DNA from: Crocinitomicaceae bacterium
Lineage (GTDB): Bacteria; Bacteroidota; Bacteroidia; Flavobacteriales_D; Crocinitomicaceae
Assembly: GCA_016709005.1 (NCBI GenBank)
Contig: JADJEU010000004.1
Span: 124,001 to 188,000 of the forward strand
Length of the DNA stretch: 64,000 nt
Direction of reading: 5' to 3'
The position numbers were made by a program, and so were the translations under genes. Shown here in pieces: positions 53,903 through 62,261 of this stretch. Position 1 is the stretch's first letter. Each line of letters starts with the position of its first letter. A model generated the notes under the pieces. The model did no database searches and was not told the origin of the DNA. It saw only the letters and a program-made list of their open reading frames with translations.

Positions 53903-54879
53903 CGGATTGAGTTTCTTCTTTTTTGATTTTCAAAATCGTATTTAATCCATTTTTCAATACTCCAATCCTCGACTAGTTCAATTCGATTTGCAGCCCAATC
54001 CAAATATTCAGGAGAAAGATCGCATGACATCCACTTACGTCCAAGCTGTTGAGCGCATACTGCAGTTGTTCCAGAACCACAAAATGGATCAAGGATCGTG
54101 TCACCGGTGTTTGAAGATGCCAGAATTAATTTCCTCAAAAGCTCTTCTGGTTTTTGTGTTGGGTGAGGTGTCTTCTCATGCATTCCATTACATGTTGTTG
54201 GCACTTCAATTATGTCTTGTGGTATTTCAATTACGTCCTTTGGTTTTGCTCCAAGAGGGTTTGGTTCCCAAATATGATTGCCCTTTTTTCCATTACCATA
54301 TTGGCTTGAATTAGCCTGAGGATGATTTGGGTACTTAAGAGTGTGTTCTCCGTAGGGAATACGAATTTCATCAATATTAAAAGTAAATTTTTTTGTTTTA
54401 CGAAAATGCAAAATGCTTTCATGGCTTCGGCCCCAATCCTTCCCAAGATTTGCCTTGTTTTTATAATTCCATATAATCCAACGACACGACTTAAAATATT
54501 TTGTTGCTGGATGTTTCAAATCCGCAAGAATCTCTGAAAATCCACAAATGAAAAGTGTACCTGTTGGTTTTAAAACTCTTGAGGCTTGTTCAACCCACTT
54601 CATGGAAAACTTGATATATTCTTCTTGACTTTAAAAAGTGTCCCAATCTGCTTTTTTTATATTATAAGGCGGATCAGCAAAAATCATATCGACACTTTCA
54701 TCGGGAAGTGATTTAAGCCACTCAATACTATCTCCTTGCCACAACTGTCCTTGCGGATGCTGATAAAAAGTGATTGGTTTAATATTATTATCAAAGTTCG
54801 CGATTTGGCGTTCACCTTTTACTTGAACCTGCCCGAAAAAAGTCGGTAGCTCTTTGTTCCTTGTCATCGTTTTACCCAT
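53899..54879 (-). pseudogene. DNA N6-adenine methyltransferase (beta-class), in-frame stop
   Basis: Motif IV DPPYN (in MIFADPPYNIKKADWDTF) comes before motif I DPFCGSGTT (in TILDPFCGSGTTAVCAQQLGRKW), the beta-class order; DPPY predicts N6-adenine methylation. A target-recognition region lies between (NLGKDWGRSHESILHFRK ... NGMHEKTPHPTQKP). A TAA at 54631-54633 falls in frame between DTF and SQEEYIKFSMKW; relatives have Glu or similar there, so a single base change explains it. Without the stop the protein is 326 residues. Start at 54879 overlaps the regulator by 8 bases; 54867 (MTRNK) is the alternative. Confidence 0.8.
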
Positions 54880-55195
54880 TGCGTAAGTTTTTTAAGTAAG
54901 ACACTTTTTTTTCTGCAACTTTCAAGATATTCAAGTCAGCTTCTTCTTCTAAAATTTTGTATGCAATTTGATCACTTAGAAATTCATTTTGCAACTCTTT
55001 TTCGCTAACCTCAAAAAAGACCGCAACTTGCTTTATAAGCTGCTTAGTAGGCTGCCTCTCGTTTCGTTCAATTTTTGCAAGCAGAGAAGGATCAACACCA
55101 ATGTTTGATGAAACGTCTCTCAATGTTCGTCCCGAAATCTCTCTGATGTACCTGAGGTGCTCTCCGAAAGTACTAAATTTTTTCACAGTTGGCAT
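54872..55195 (-). CDS. XRE-family controller protein of the restriction-modification system
   Basis: The 107 residues start with a helix-turn-helix domain (FGEHLRYIREISGRTLRDVSSNIGVDPSLLAKIERNERQPTKQLIKQVAVFFEVSE) like Cro/C-proteins, with the recognition helix at about residues 35-45. A helical C-terminus follows. It is the first gene of the C-M-R operon, with the methylase start overlapping its stop. C-proteins time methylase before nuclease expression on entering a new host. The promoter in front carries two matched sites for it. Confidence 0.85.
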   Translation of the reverse strand: MPTVKKFSTFGEHLRYIREISGRTLRDVSSNIGVDPSLLAKIERNERQPTKQLIKQVAVFFEVSEKELQNEFLSDQIAYKILEEEADLNILKVAEKKVSYLKNLRNG

Positions 55196-55197
55196 TT

Positions 55198-55250
55198 GGT
55201 CATAATTTGTCCAAAATTAGTAATAGATTTTTTCAGGACAAATAAAGTCC
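55198..55250 (-). promoter_or_regulatory. Promoter with paired operator-like sites before the controller gene
   Basis: The minus-strand promoter reads TTTG (at 55239-55242) then 19 bases then TAATTTTG (55212-55219), a textbook Bacteroidota -33/-7 pair. Two 15-base quasi-palindromes overlap it: GGACAAATAAAGTCC at 55236-55250 covers the -33 box, and GGACAAATTATGACC (minus strand, 55198-55212) touches the -7 box and start region. The centres are 38 bases apart. The start codon lies 16 bases after the -7 box, so the leader is very short. Confidence 0.6.
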
Positions 55251-55406
55251 ACAAAAAAGTTATTCACATTGTTTTTATAATGAAAATTCTGCTTGACTTT
55301 TAGGAGGTTCTCCAACCTAAGTTGAGCTACCAGTTGTTATATAACATTTTTTATGATTACTGCCAATGTGAAGAGGATAACATAGCTCCCAAGCTAACCA
55401 AAAAAC

Positions 55407-56507
55407 TCACTCCAAAAACCGCTCAAACCCTTCCCCATTAAATTTGTATGCTCCATGCTCAGGCGTGCCCAGCCAAAAATCACCTTGTTTGTCTTTATAC
55501 ATGGAAACTAAATTGACAATCATTGAATCATCTTTTACCAAATAGTTGGTGATGTTTTCACCATCATACTTATAGACACCTTTGTCCCAGGTGGTCAACC
55601 AAATCTTTCCGTCGTTGTCTTCTAAGATATATGAATAATAAATGTAATCATCGCCTCCAAAAATTTCTGAGTTTCCAATTCCGTCCATTTTTTGATACTG
55701 GAGTCGATCACTTTTTTCTGTTTTTTCTAAATCAAAAACATATCGATGCAGTGTATTGCAGATCCAAAAATCACCATCCGCATCTTCAAAAATCGAACGA
55801 ATTCCAAAAGTTCCGCCAGTAGGTGCAAGCGTCAAATCTTCTTCATACATCCACTTAACAGATTGCCCGTCAAAACGACAAAGTCCAAATACCGAGGTAC
55901 CAAACCACATCACACCGCTGCGGTCTTTGTAGATGCAGTAAATTTCATACGGACTGAAAAAAGGATTAATTCCGCGTTCGTAAAATTCATCGTGCAGGTA
56001 ATGTTTTGGAAATTCTAAATTGTATAAATTTTTTCCATCGTATCGGTACGGGCCGTGTTCATTGCGTTTGCCCAACATGGCAAACCACATATCACCAGGC
56101 TCAGATTTCCAGTCGGTACTTTTGATTGGTTGCAAGGTGGTGATTTCTTTTCCGTCAAATTTATTGATGCCAGCCATTGTAGAAAAATACATATTGCCAA
56201 CTTCATCTTCCTGAATTTGTCGAATGCTATCACTGCACAATCCGTCTTTCGTTGTTAAGTTCAGAATGGTAGATCCGTCATGTCGAAACACACCTTCCCC
56301 ATTACTTCCAAACCAATAATTATTTTTTGAATCCTGAAAAATATACCACAAACTGTCACCGAGTTGAGGCACAATTTCACCAATTTGAATTTCTGTTTTA
56401 GTTGTATCGATTTCGGCTTGATCAGGGCTTTGGACACTGCAGGAGGTTAGCAGAGTGACTAGCGGAATTAGCAGAATTTGAGGTGAGATTGATTTTAATA
56501 AATTCAT
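55407..56507 (-). CDS. Two-component-regulator propeller (Reg_prop) lipoprotein
   Basis: A lipoprotein signal (MNLLKSISPQILLIPLVTLLTSCS, lipobox LTSC) is followed by about 340 residues of Reg_prop-type blades: DSLWYIFQDSKNNYWFGSNGEGVFRHDG, SIRQIQEDEVGNMYFSTMAGINKFDG, EIYCIYKDRSGVMWFGTSVFGLCRFDG, GIRSIFEDADGDFWICNTLH, YILEDNDGKIWLTTWDKGVYKYDG and NLVSMYKDKQGDFWLGTPEHGAYKFNG. Such propellers usually head hybrid sensors; here it stands alone as an envelope lipoprotein with no kinase. A ligand-binding or scaffolding role is likely. Confidence 0.8.
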   Translation of the reverse strand: MNLLKSISPQILLIPLVTLLTSCSVQSPDQAEIDTTKTEIQIGEIVPQLGDSLWYIFQDSKNNYWFGSNGEGVFRHDGSTILNLTTKDGLCSDSIRQIQEDEVGNMYFSTMAGINKFDGKEITTLQPIKSTDWKSEPGDMWFAMLGKRNEHGPYRYDGKNLYNLEFPKHYLHDEFYERGINPFFSPYEIYCIYKDRSGVMWFGTSVFGLCRFDGQSVKWMYEEDLTLAPTGGTFGIRSIFEDADGDFWICNTLHRYVFDLEKTEKSDRLQYQKMDGIGNSEIFGGDDYIYYSYILEDNDGKIWLTTWDKGVYKYDGENITNYLVKDDSMIVNLVSMYKDKQGDFWLGTPEHGAYKFNGEGFERFLE

Positions 56508-56573
56508 TTTATTCTGAGATGATTGATGTGATTCAGTTCAACTACTTTTTTTGCGCGCTTGTACTAAAATTAA

Positions 56574-57812
56574 TTAAATCTTTCTACTCTTCACCACCAC
56601 ACTAACCCTGTAAACCGCCACAACACAAATCAAACTCAACACACCTACCACAACCCCAACCACATTGTAATTTTCAAGCGGACTGAATTCTGTTTTCTGA
56701 ACCACAATCATACCGCCAATAGCAGCCGCAACACCACCTGCAATTTGTTGCAGCGATGAATTGATACTCATAAACGCACCGCGATCCTGCATCTGAGGCA
56801 AAGCAGAGACAAGTGCCATCGACGGAACCATTCTGCTAAAAATTGCCATCATCATTAGCACGTTAAAAATCATCACCAACCAAAGCGGAATCATCGATAG
56901 ATTGGTATAAACCAATACGACCAAAATCATCAAGATTGATGCGCCTGCCAGCAAACGAAATTTGTCAAACCGGTCACTCATCTTTCCAACAATTGGCATT
57001 ATAATCAGCGTTGCAATTCCGGCTACCATAAATAAAAGCGGTAACTCAAACTCAGACACACCTAAGTTGTTAATCGCAAATGCACTTCCCCAGGGCATCA
57101 TCATAAAGCCACCCAATGATAATAAGGCCGTAGCCAAATAACCAATCCGGTAATCACGTTTCAGTAAAGTTTTGTAAAGATGTTTGAATGCGTTGTTTTC
57201 ACTTTTCACTTCCAAATGTTTGGTGATTGGTTTCATTTTGATGAGAATGACAATCCAAACAATCGAAGCAAGTCCAACAATCATATAAAACGGCGCCTCC
57301 CAATTCCACAAATTAGCGAGATACAAACTGATTGGAATTCCCAAAACCTGACTGGCACCAAAGCCCATCTGTAACAAGCCCATCACACGGCCGCGTTGTT
57401 CCAAAGCAAAAAGGTCCGCCACAATTGCCATCGATACAGAACCAATCACACCACCAAATATTCCAGTAATAATTCTTGCCGCAACCAACTGCTGATAAGT
57501 TGATGCTAATCCGCAAGCCAATGTTCCAAGGATAAAACCGATGTAGAAAAACATCAATAATTTTTTGCGGTCAAACCGATCTGCAAAACCTGCGGTTAGC
57601 AATCCTGAAATACCAGCACTGAATGCATAAGCAGAAACTACAATTCCAAATTGATCCGGTTTTAACTTCATGGATTTCATCAGCAAATCTCCCAATGGAG
57701 ACATCACCATAAAATCAAGTACAACAGTAAACTGTGTGAGTGCAAGAAGCGCAACTAAAAGTTTTTGATAGGATGTAAAGGGGATAACCTCGGGTTTTGC
57801 TGCGCGACTCAT
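56574..57812 (-). CDS. MFS transporter, drug:H+ antiporter-like
   Basis: The 412 residues show about twelve membrane segments. The loop 2-3 signature GFADRFDRKKLLMFF (G-x-x-x-D-R-x-x-R-K/R-like) is characteristic of MFS proton-coupled exporters. The group resembles arabinose-efflux/sugar-efflux type permeases. It is divergent from the tetR-like gene with 153 bases between, and two putative TetR operators lie in that interval, so the regulator may control this gene too. The substrate is unknown. Confidence 0.85.
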   Translation of the reverse strand: MSRAAKPEVIPFTSYQKLLVALLALTQFTVVLDFMVMSPLGDLLMKSMKLKPDQFGIVVSAYAFSAGISGLLTAGFADRFDRKKLLMFFYIGFILGTLACGLASTYQQLVAARIITGIFGGVIGSVSMAIVADLFALEQRGRVMGLLQMGFGASQVLGIPISLYLANLWNWEAPFYMIVGLASIVWIVILIKMKPITKHLEVKSENNAFKHLYKTLLKRDYRIGYLATALLSLGGFMMMPWGSAFAINNLGVSEFELPLLFMVAGIATLIIMPIVGKMSDRFDKFRLLAGASILMILVVLVYTNLSMIPLWLVMIFNVLMMMAIFSRMVPSMALVSALPQMQDRGAFMSINSSLQQIAGGVAAAIGGMIVVQKTEFSPLENYNVVGVVVGVLSLICVVAVYRVSVVVKSRKI

Positions 57813-57898
57813 GCTACAAAGATCATGCTTTTTTATGAATCCAAAAGCATTGTCATTCCTGGATTTTTAAAAATCTTCCAAAATATTTTAACTAGAAA

Positions 57899-57912
57899 TG
57901 ACCAACCAGTCA
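57899..57912. promoter_or_regulatory. TetR operator-like site 1 (TGAC-N6-GTCA)
   Basis: TGACCAACCAGTCA is palindromic. It matches site 2 at 57932-57945 in its first six and last five bases. It lies between the divergent MFS and TetR genes. Confidence 0.55.
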
Positions 57913-57923
57913 CTTTTTTGACT

Positions 57924-57931
57924 TACATTTG
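57924..57931 (+). promoter_or_regulatory. Putative -7 box of the TetR-ABC operon
   Basis: TACATTTG matches TAnnTTTG and directly abuts operator site 2, 34 bases before the TetR ATG at 57966. No good -33 was found. Confidence 0.4.
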
Positions 57932-57947
57932 TGACCACATAGTCACA
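57930..57947. promoter_or_regulatory. TetR operator-like site 2 (TGTGAC-N6-GTCACA)
   Basis: A perfect 6-bp arm palindrome, spacer CACATA. Its centre is 33 bases from site 1, about three helical turns, so two dimers could sit on one face. Confidence 0.6.
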
Positions 57948-57965
57948 TTTAAGAAAATTGCGCTC

Positions 57966-58622
57966 ATGCCAAAAGAGACCTTTATCAAATTATCGGAAGA
58001 AAAGAAAACGAGATTTCTGAATGCCGCACTGACCGAATTTGCTGCAAACAATTTTGACGTGGCAAGTATTACGCAGATCGTAAAAAATTTAGGTATCGCC
58101 AAAGGCAGCGTTTATCAGTATTTTGAAGATAAGCTTGACCTCTGGCTGTATCTGAAAACGCATTGTGAAATGGTGAAGTTTTCATACATCCAAAATTTAA
58201 ACAGAGATGACTTCAGTGATTTTTGGGGATACTACCGGCAAATGTTTAAAGAGGGAATTAGGTTTGATTTGAATGAACCACTCTGCAGTCAATTTCTTTA
58301 CCGGGTTGGCTTCAAAGAAAACAGTGCAGTGGTTCAACCGCATCTAAGTTCCTGGAAAAAAATTGCCTTTGAATTCTTCACCAAACTTGTAGAGCAAGAA
58401 AAAAAGAAAGGCAATTTCTCCAAAAAAACCTCTACCCCATCTGCTGTTCACTTTCTCATCAGCATGAGTCTCAGCGTAGGTGATTTGATGCAAAACATGC
58501 ACGGTGTTGACTTTGATAAAAACTTAAAAAAAGGCAAATCACTTTTTGCAAAAAATGAAAAAGAACTCATGAAATCAGTAGACGAATTAATTGACTTATT
58601 ACAAAAAGCACTAAAGCCATGA
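57966..58622 (+). CDS. TetR/AcrR family transcriptional regulator
   Basis: The start at 57966 (MPKETFIKL) is chosen because the longer frame runs through the operators. The N-terminal HTH domain is FLNAALTEFAANNFDVASITQIVKNLGIAKGSVYQYFEDKLDLWLYL (about residues 15-60), with the standard G-x-x-KG-S-x-Y-x-Y-F motif. The C-terminal half is a ligand-binding helical domain. The gene overlaps the ABC ATPase gene by 4 bases (ATGA), so it heads the exporter operon. Autorepression through the two upstream palindromes is the likely control. Confidence 0.88.
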   Translation: MPKETFIKLSEEKKTRFLNAALTEFAANNFDVASITQIVKNLGIAKGSVYQYFEDKLDLWLYLKTHCEMVKFSYIQNLNRDDFSDFWGYYRQMFKEGIRFDLNEPLCSQFLYRVGFKENSAVVQPHLSSWKKIAFEFFTKLVEQEKKKGNFSKKTSTPSAVHFLISMSLSVGDLMQNMHGVDFDKNLKKGKSLFAKNEKELMKSVDELIDLLQKALKP

Positions 58623-59464
58623 TAGACGTAAAAGACCTTGAATACATCTATGCCGGAACCGCAAAGACCGCATTGAACAGAATCAATTTTAACATTGACT
58701 GCGGTGAAGTTTTTGGATTTCTAGGTCCTAGTGGTTCAGGTAAAAGTACAACACAAAAAATCTTGTTCCGATTACTTTCTGGCTATAATGGATCAGCAAA
58801 GATTGACGGTGTAGAAGTAAATCAATGGGGCAAAAAATTGTACGAGAAAATTGGTGTGGGATTTGAATTGCCGAACCACTATTTAAAATTAACTGCTTTG
58901 GAAAATCTCAATTTTTTCAAAGCTTTTTATTCCAGATCCAAATCACCAATGGATTTGCTGGCAATGGTTGGGTTAGAAAAAGATGCCAATAAAAAAGTAG
59001 GCGATTATTCCAAAGGAATGAAAATGCGGCTCAATTTTGTTCGCGCCATTATGCACGATCCTGAAATTTTATTTTTGGATGAACCCACTTCCGGACTTGA
59101 TCCGGTGAATTCTCGCATTGTAAAAGACTTGATTCTGGAGCAAAAAAAACAAGGTAAAACCATTTTCATCACCACCCATGAAATGCATGACGCAGATGAA
59201 CTTTGTGACCGGGTTGCCTTTATTGCAGATGGCAGCATCATGGCGCTGGACAAACCACAGAACCTGAAACTGAAGGGCAGCAAACGCATGGTGGAAGTGC
59301 GTTTGAAAAATGATCACAACCTCTATGAATTTTCATTGGACGAACTCGGAAAAAATAGAGTTTTTTCTGCTTTGATTGAGCGCTCCGAAATTGAAACCAT
59401 CCATTCCAAAGAAGCAACGCTTGACGATATTTTTATTCAGATTACCGGTAAAACACTTAGCTAA
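58619..59464 (+). CDS. ABC transporter ATP-binding protein (ABC-2 type)
   Basis: The 281-residue subunit has intact Walker A GPSGSGKST (about residues 36-44), Q-loop region GVGFELPNHY, signature YSKGMKMRL, Walker B ILFLDEP, D-loop SGLDP and switch His in TTHEM. A C-terminal extension of about 55 residues (RMVEVRLKNDHNLYEFSLDEL) fits the ABC-2/DrrA-type family. Overlap with the regulator and adjacency to two permeases indicate a drug or lipid exporter under its control. Confidence 0.9.
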   Translation: MIDVKDLEYIYAGTAKTALNRINFNIDCGEVFGFLGPSGSGKSTTQKILFRLLSGYNGSAKIDGVEVNQWGKKLYEKIGVGFELPNHYLKLTALENLNFFKAFYSRSKSPMDLLAMVGLEKDANKKVGDYSKGMKMRLNFVRAIMHDPEILFLDEPTSGLDPVNSRIVKDLILEQKKQGKTIFITTHEMHDADELCDRVAFIADGSIMALDKPQNLKLKGSKRMVEVRLKNDHNLYEFSLDELGKNRVFSALIERSEIETIHSKEATLDDIFIQITGKTLS

Positions 59465-59465
59465 G

Positions 59466-60125
59466 ATGAACCAACTTGCGCACTTTCTAAAACATGATTT
59501 TATGTTGCTGAACCGCAACCGAATCATACAAATCTCTGCACTTGTTACTCTTATTTACATTGCGGTATTTAAAGGGCTGAGCACATTTGGTAACATGGAT
59601 CAATTGCTGGTGTTGGTTATTTTTAACGATCCCGCATTACTTGGTTTTTTATTCATTGGGGTGATGATGCTTTTTGAAAAAAATGAAAATACGCTTCAGG
59701 TTTTAGCCATCGCTCCTTTTGATGAAAAAAATTACATCTTGTCAAAATCAATCAGTCTCACAGTCATATCACTGGTTTGCTGTCTTGCCATGGCAATTGC
59801 AGCACATGGATTAAACTTTAACTGGATTCATTTTACACTTGCTTCAATTTTAACTTCCATGCTATTTTCATTTTTAGGGTTTATTGTAGTTGCCCGTGAA
59901 AATGCATTCAACAAATACATACTTAAAGCCATTGGCTGGCTTCTTTTGCTGAGCGTTCCATTTCTCGGTTATTTCGGTTTGACAAAATTTTACTGGTACA
60001 TTTTAGTTCCAACGCAACCGGCCATTGATCTGTTTCAAGCTTCTTTTGACGAAACATTTTCTGTCAGCCGCATCGTGTATGCTTACGCTGCGCTGCTAAT
60101 CTGGATTGTCCTCACCTATTTTTGA
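59466..60125 (+). CDS. ABC-2 type permease subunit 1
   Basis: Start at 59466 (MNQLAHFLKHDFMLLNRNRIIQISALVTLIY), one base after the ATPase stop; the upstream extension in the same frame is unlikely. The 219 residues form about six membrane segments. The fourth gene of the operon encodes a second permease of similar size, so the exporter is a heterodimer. The substrate is unknown. Confidence 0.75.
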   Translation: MNQLAHFLKHDFMLLNRNRIIQISALVTLIYIAVFKGLSTFGNMDQLLVLVIFNDPALLGFLFIGVMMLFEKNENTLQVLAIAPFDEKNYILSKSISLTVISLVCCLAMAIAAHGLNFNWIHFTLASILTSMLFSFLGFIVVARENAFNKYILKAIGWLLLLSVPFLGYFGLTKFYWYILVPTQPAIDLFQASFDETFSVSRIVYAYAALLIWIVLTYF

Positions 60126-60157
60126 GCTGTACACTCAATCACAAAAAACATTCAAAA

Positions 60158-60871
60158 ATGAAACGTATTGTTCAACTCACTGTTGCTGATCTGAAAAAAA
60201 TATTCAGAGACAAAACACTTTTACTCTTTCTGCTTACACCAATCTTGTTGATTCTATTTGTCCGTTACTTTGTACCCTTCATAACCACGCGCTATCCGGA
60301 AGCAGCAGAATATCATGTGATGATTATGATGTTTGCCAGCGCACAGACTGCCATTATGTTTGGATTTATCTCATCCTTTATTATTCTGGATGAAAAAGAT
60401 GAAAACGTATTGCAAGTGATTCGAATCTTACCGATTACGCCGTCTTACTTTATTTTCTTCAGACTCATTTTTGCGGCGCTTTTTTCCTTCGCGGGTGCAT
60501 TCAGCATGATCGCGTTTTCAGGAATTGCTTTTCCCGGATGGTCGTTTGCTTTTTTACTTTCTCTTCAATATGCGCTGACTGCACCTTTGATTACCCTTGT
60601 TGTTTCCACCTATGCCAATAATAAAATTGAAGGCATGGCTTTTTTCAAGGGAGTAGATTTGATTTTACTGGTTCCCGTGTTATCCTTTTTTATTGATAGC
60701 TGGGCTCGCTACCTTTTTGGAATAGTACCTGTTTTTTGGACCTTCCATTCCTACGATCAGGCCATTTCGGGAAATGATTTCTGGCTTTTCTTTTTGATTG
60801 GATCTGTCGTCTACATAATGGTCATTGCTTTGTTGGTGAGTCAGTTTCGAAAAAAGGTTTTTGATCGTTGA
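60158..60871 (+). CDS. ABC-2 type permease subunit 2
   Basis: Start set at 60158 (MKRIVQLTVADLKKIFRDKTLLLFLLTPILLILFVRYFV). The 237 residues contain six membrane segments with N-terminal amphipathic helix, typical of ABC-2 permeases. The C-terminus is basic (SQFRKKVFDR). It is the last gene of the TetR-ABC-ABC operon, 32 bases after the first permease. Confidence 0.75.
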   Translation: MKRIVQLTVADLKKIFRDKTLLLFLLTPILLILFVRYFVPFITTRYPEAAEYHVMIMMFASAQTAIMFGFISSFIILDEKDENVLQVIRILPITPSYFIFFRLIFAALFSFAGAFSMIAFSGIAFPGWSFAFLLSLQYALTAPLITLVVSTYANNKIEGMAFFKGVDLILLVPVLSFFIDSWARYLFGIVPVFWTFHSYDQAISGNDFWLFFLIGSVVYIMVIALLVSQFRKKVFDR

Positions 60872-60921
60872 GAAATCTAAAAAGAGTAATGTGATTTCGG
60901 CAATCTGATTAATTTTGAAAG

Positions 60922-61404
60922 ATGTCATATACTATCCGCCTTATAGAAGATTCTGATAATCCTGCACTGGCAGAGGTCATTAAAAAATCACTGGAAGATC
61001 AGGGCAATAATAAACCCGGAACAATCTATCATGATCCGCAATTGTATAACATGAGCAGTGGCTACAAAACTCCGGATTCAATTTATTATGTTGCCATTGA
61101 GGATGGAGAACTACTTGGTGGTTGTGGCATTGCACGCATTCCAAACCAAACAGAAAACTATTGTGAATTGCAACGCATGTTTCTGAAAAAAGAAGCGCGC
61201 GGAAAAGGAATTGGCGCAGCGCTGATGCAAAAATGTCTGGCTTTTGCAAAAGAAGCTAAATACGATTTGGTGTACATCGAAACTTTTGCCAATATGCTTG
61301 AAGCGATCAAACTTTATGAGCGCTCAGGCTTTGAATACATTGATCATGCCATTGGAAGCACGGGGCATTTTTCGTGTGATAAATTTCTGGTGAAACGTCT
61401 CTGA
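60922..61404 (+). CDS. GNAT family N-acetyltransferase
   Basis: A 160-residue cytoplasmic acetyltransferase. The acetyl-CoA loop is intact (LKKEARGKGIGAALMQKCL, R/Q-x-x-G-x-G/A), flanked by strand ELQRMF and the terminal AIKLYERSGFEYIDHAIG block. The substrate is not evident. It starts 50 bases after the permease gene and could be read through from that operon or have its own promoter. Confidence 0.88.
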   Translation: MSYTIRLIEDSDNPALAEVIKKSLEDQGNNKPGTIYHDPQLYNMSSGYKTPDSIYYVAIEDGELLGGCGIARIPNQTENYCELQRMFLKKEARGKGIGAALMQKCLAFAKEAKYDLVYIETFANMLEAIKLYERSGFEYIDHAIGSTGHFSCDKFLVKRL

Positions 61405-61579
61405 GCAAACTTCTTTGCGTCTTTGCGTGGAAAAAAAACACCGCCAAATTTAAGCCAAAATCCAACGCTTTTATAGAACGCTGATGACACTGATCTTTTA
61501 TGATTTTCGCTGATTTGATTCTTATCAAAATCGAATCCTATTTTATCATAATAATCTGCGTGTTCTGTGTTCCATCAAA
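61405..61579. repeat. Low-complexity word repeat left of maf
   Basis: Short imperfect words recur here: TTCTTTGCGTCTTTGCGTGG at the left, then CGCTGATGACACTGAT, TTCGCTGATTTGATTC and AATCTGCGTG. I see no gene. Complementary words (CACAAAG..., CACAGATG...) lie on the other side of maf at 62165-62262. Confidence 0.5.
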
Positions 61580-62158
61580 CTAAAAATTTTTCAACTCAGC
61601 ATACACGCGATGAACCGGTAATCCCATGACATTAAAATAAGATCCGGTTAATTTTTTAATCGCTACAAAACCAATCCAGTCTTGTGCGCCATACGAACCT
61701 GCTTTGTCAAAGGGTTTGTAATTTTCAATGTAGAAATCTATTTCTTCGTCTGTCAATGCACTAAATTCTACAAGCGTCAAATCACTAAAAACAATTTTCT
61801 TTTCTAATGATTGAATACAAACGCCCGTTACAACAATGTGTTCTGAATCTGCCAACCGGCGAAGCATTTCATGAGCTTCTTCTTTCGATTTTGGTTTTTC
61901 TAAAATCTTGCCCTGATGAATGACAATGGTATCTGAAGTGATAATAATTTCTCCTGATTTTAATTCGTGGAGAAATTCGTTTGCTTTTTTCTCTGATAAA
62001 AAAACCGGGACATCCTCTGCTCTTAAATCTGCAGAATATATTTCTTCAATGTCTTTGGTACGGACTTCAAAGTTGAGTCCAAGTCCTTTCAAGAGCTCTT
62101 GCCGGCGAGGTGATTTGGAGGCAAGAATAATTTTTTTATTTTGGAGATTTTCGAGCAT
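61580..62158 (-). CDS. Maf-like nucleotide pyrophosphatase
   Basis: Maf proteins hydrolyse non-canonical or d(T/U)TP-type nucleoside triphosphates to monophosphates. The start at 62158 (MLENLQNKKIILASKSPRRQELLKGLGL) gives the family N-terminus with the SxSPRR motif; a ten-codon longer frame is not needed. Other motifs: EKKANEF, TSDTIVIHQGKILEKPKSKEEA, FDKAGSYGAQDWIGFVAIKKLTGSYFNVMGLPVHRVY. The length (192) is normal. A UbiA gene lies 104 bases upstream on the same strand, a common pair in this phylum. Confidence 0.92.
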   Translation of the reverse strand: MLENLQNKKIILASKSPRRQELLKGLGLNFEVRTKDIEEIYSADLRAEDVPVFLSEKKANEFLHELKSGEIIITSDTIVIHQGKILEKPKSKEEAHEMLRRLADSEHIVVTGVCIQSLEKKIVFSDLTLVEFSALTDEEIDFYIENYKPFDKAGSYGAQDWIGFVAIKKLTGSYFNVMGLPVHRVYAELKNF

Positions 62159-62164
62159 AGGGTT

Positions 62165-62261
62165 TAAAGCTATTGCACAAAGGTGCACAAAGAAAAAGAA
62201 GTTTCACAAAGAAAAAAGCCATAAAAATTAGCTCACAGATGCCACTGATGTTCACAGATAT
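62165..62261. repeat. Low-complexity word repeat right of maf
   Basis: GCACAAAGGTGCACAAAGAAAAAG, TTCACAAAG and CACAGATGCCACTGATGTTCACAG-like words form imperfect direct repeats. They complement the words left of maf (61405-61579), so the two could pair. No gene. Confidence 0.5.

Noticed and set aside
57765..57965. N-terminal extension of the TetR protein
   Set aside because: It would run antisense to the MFS start and through both operators; the HTH starts just after the Met at 57966.
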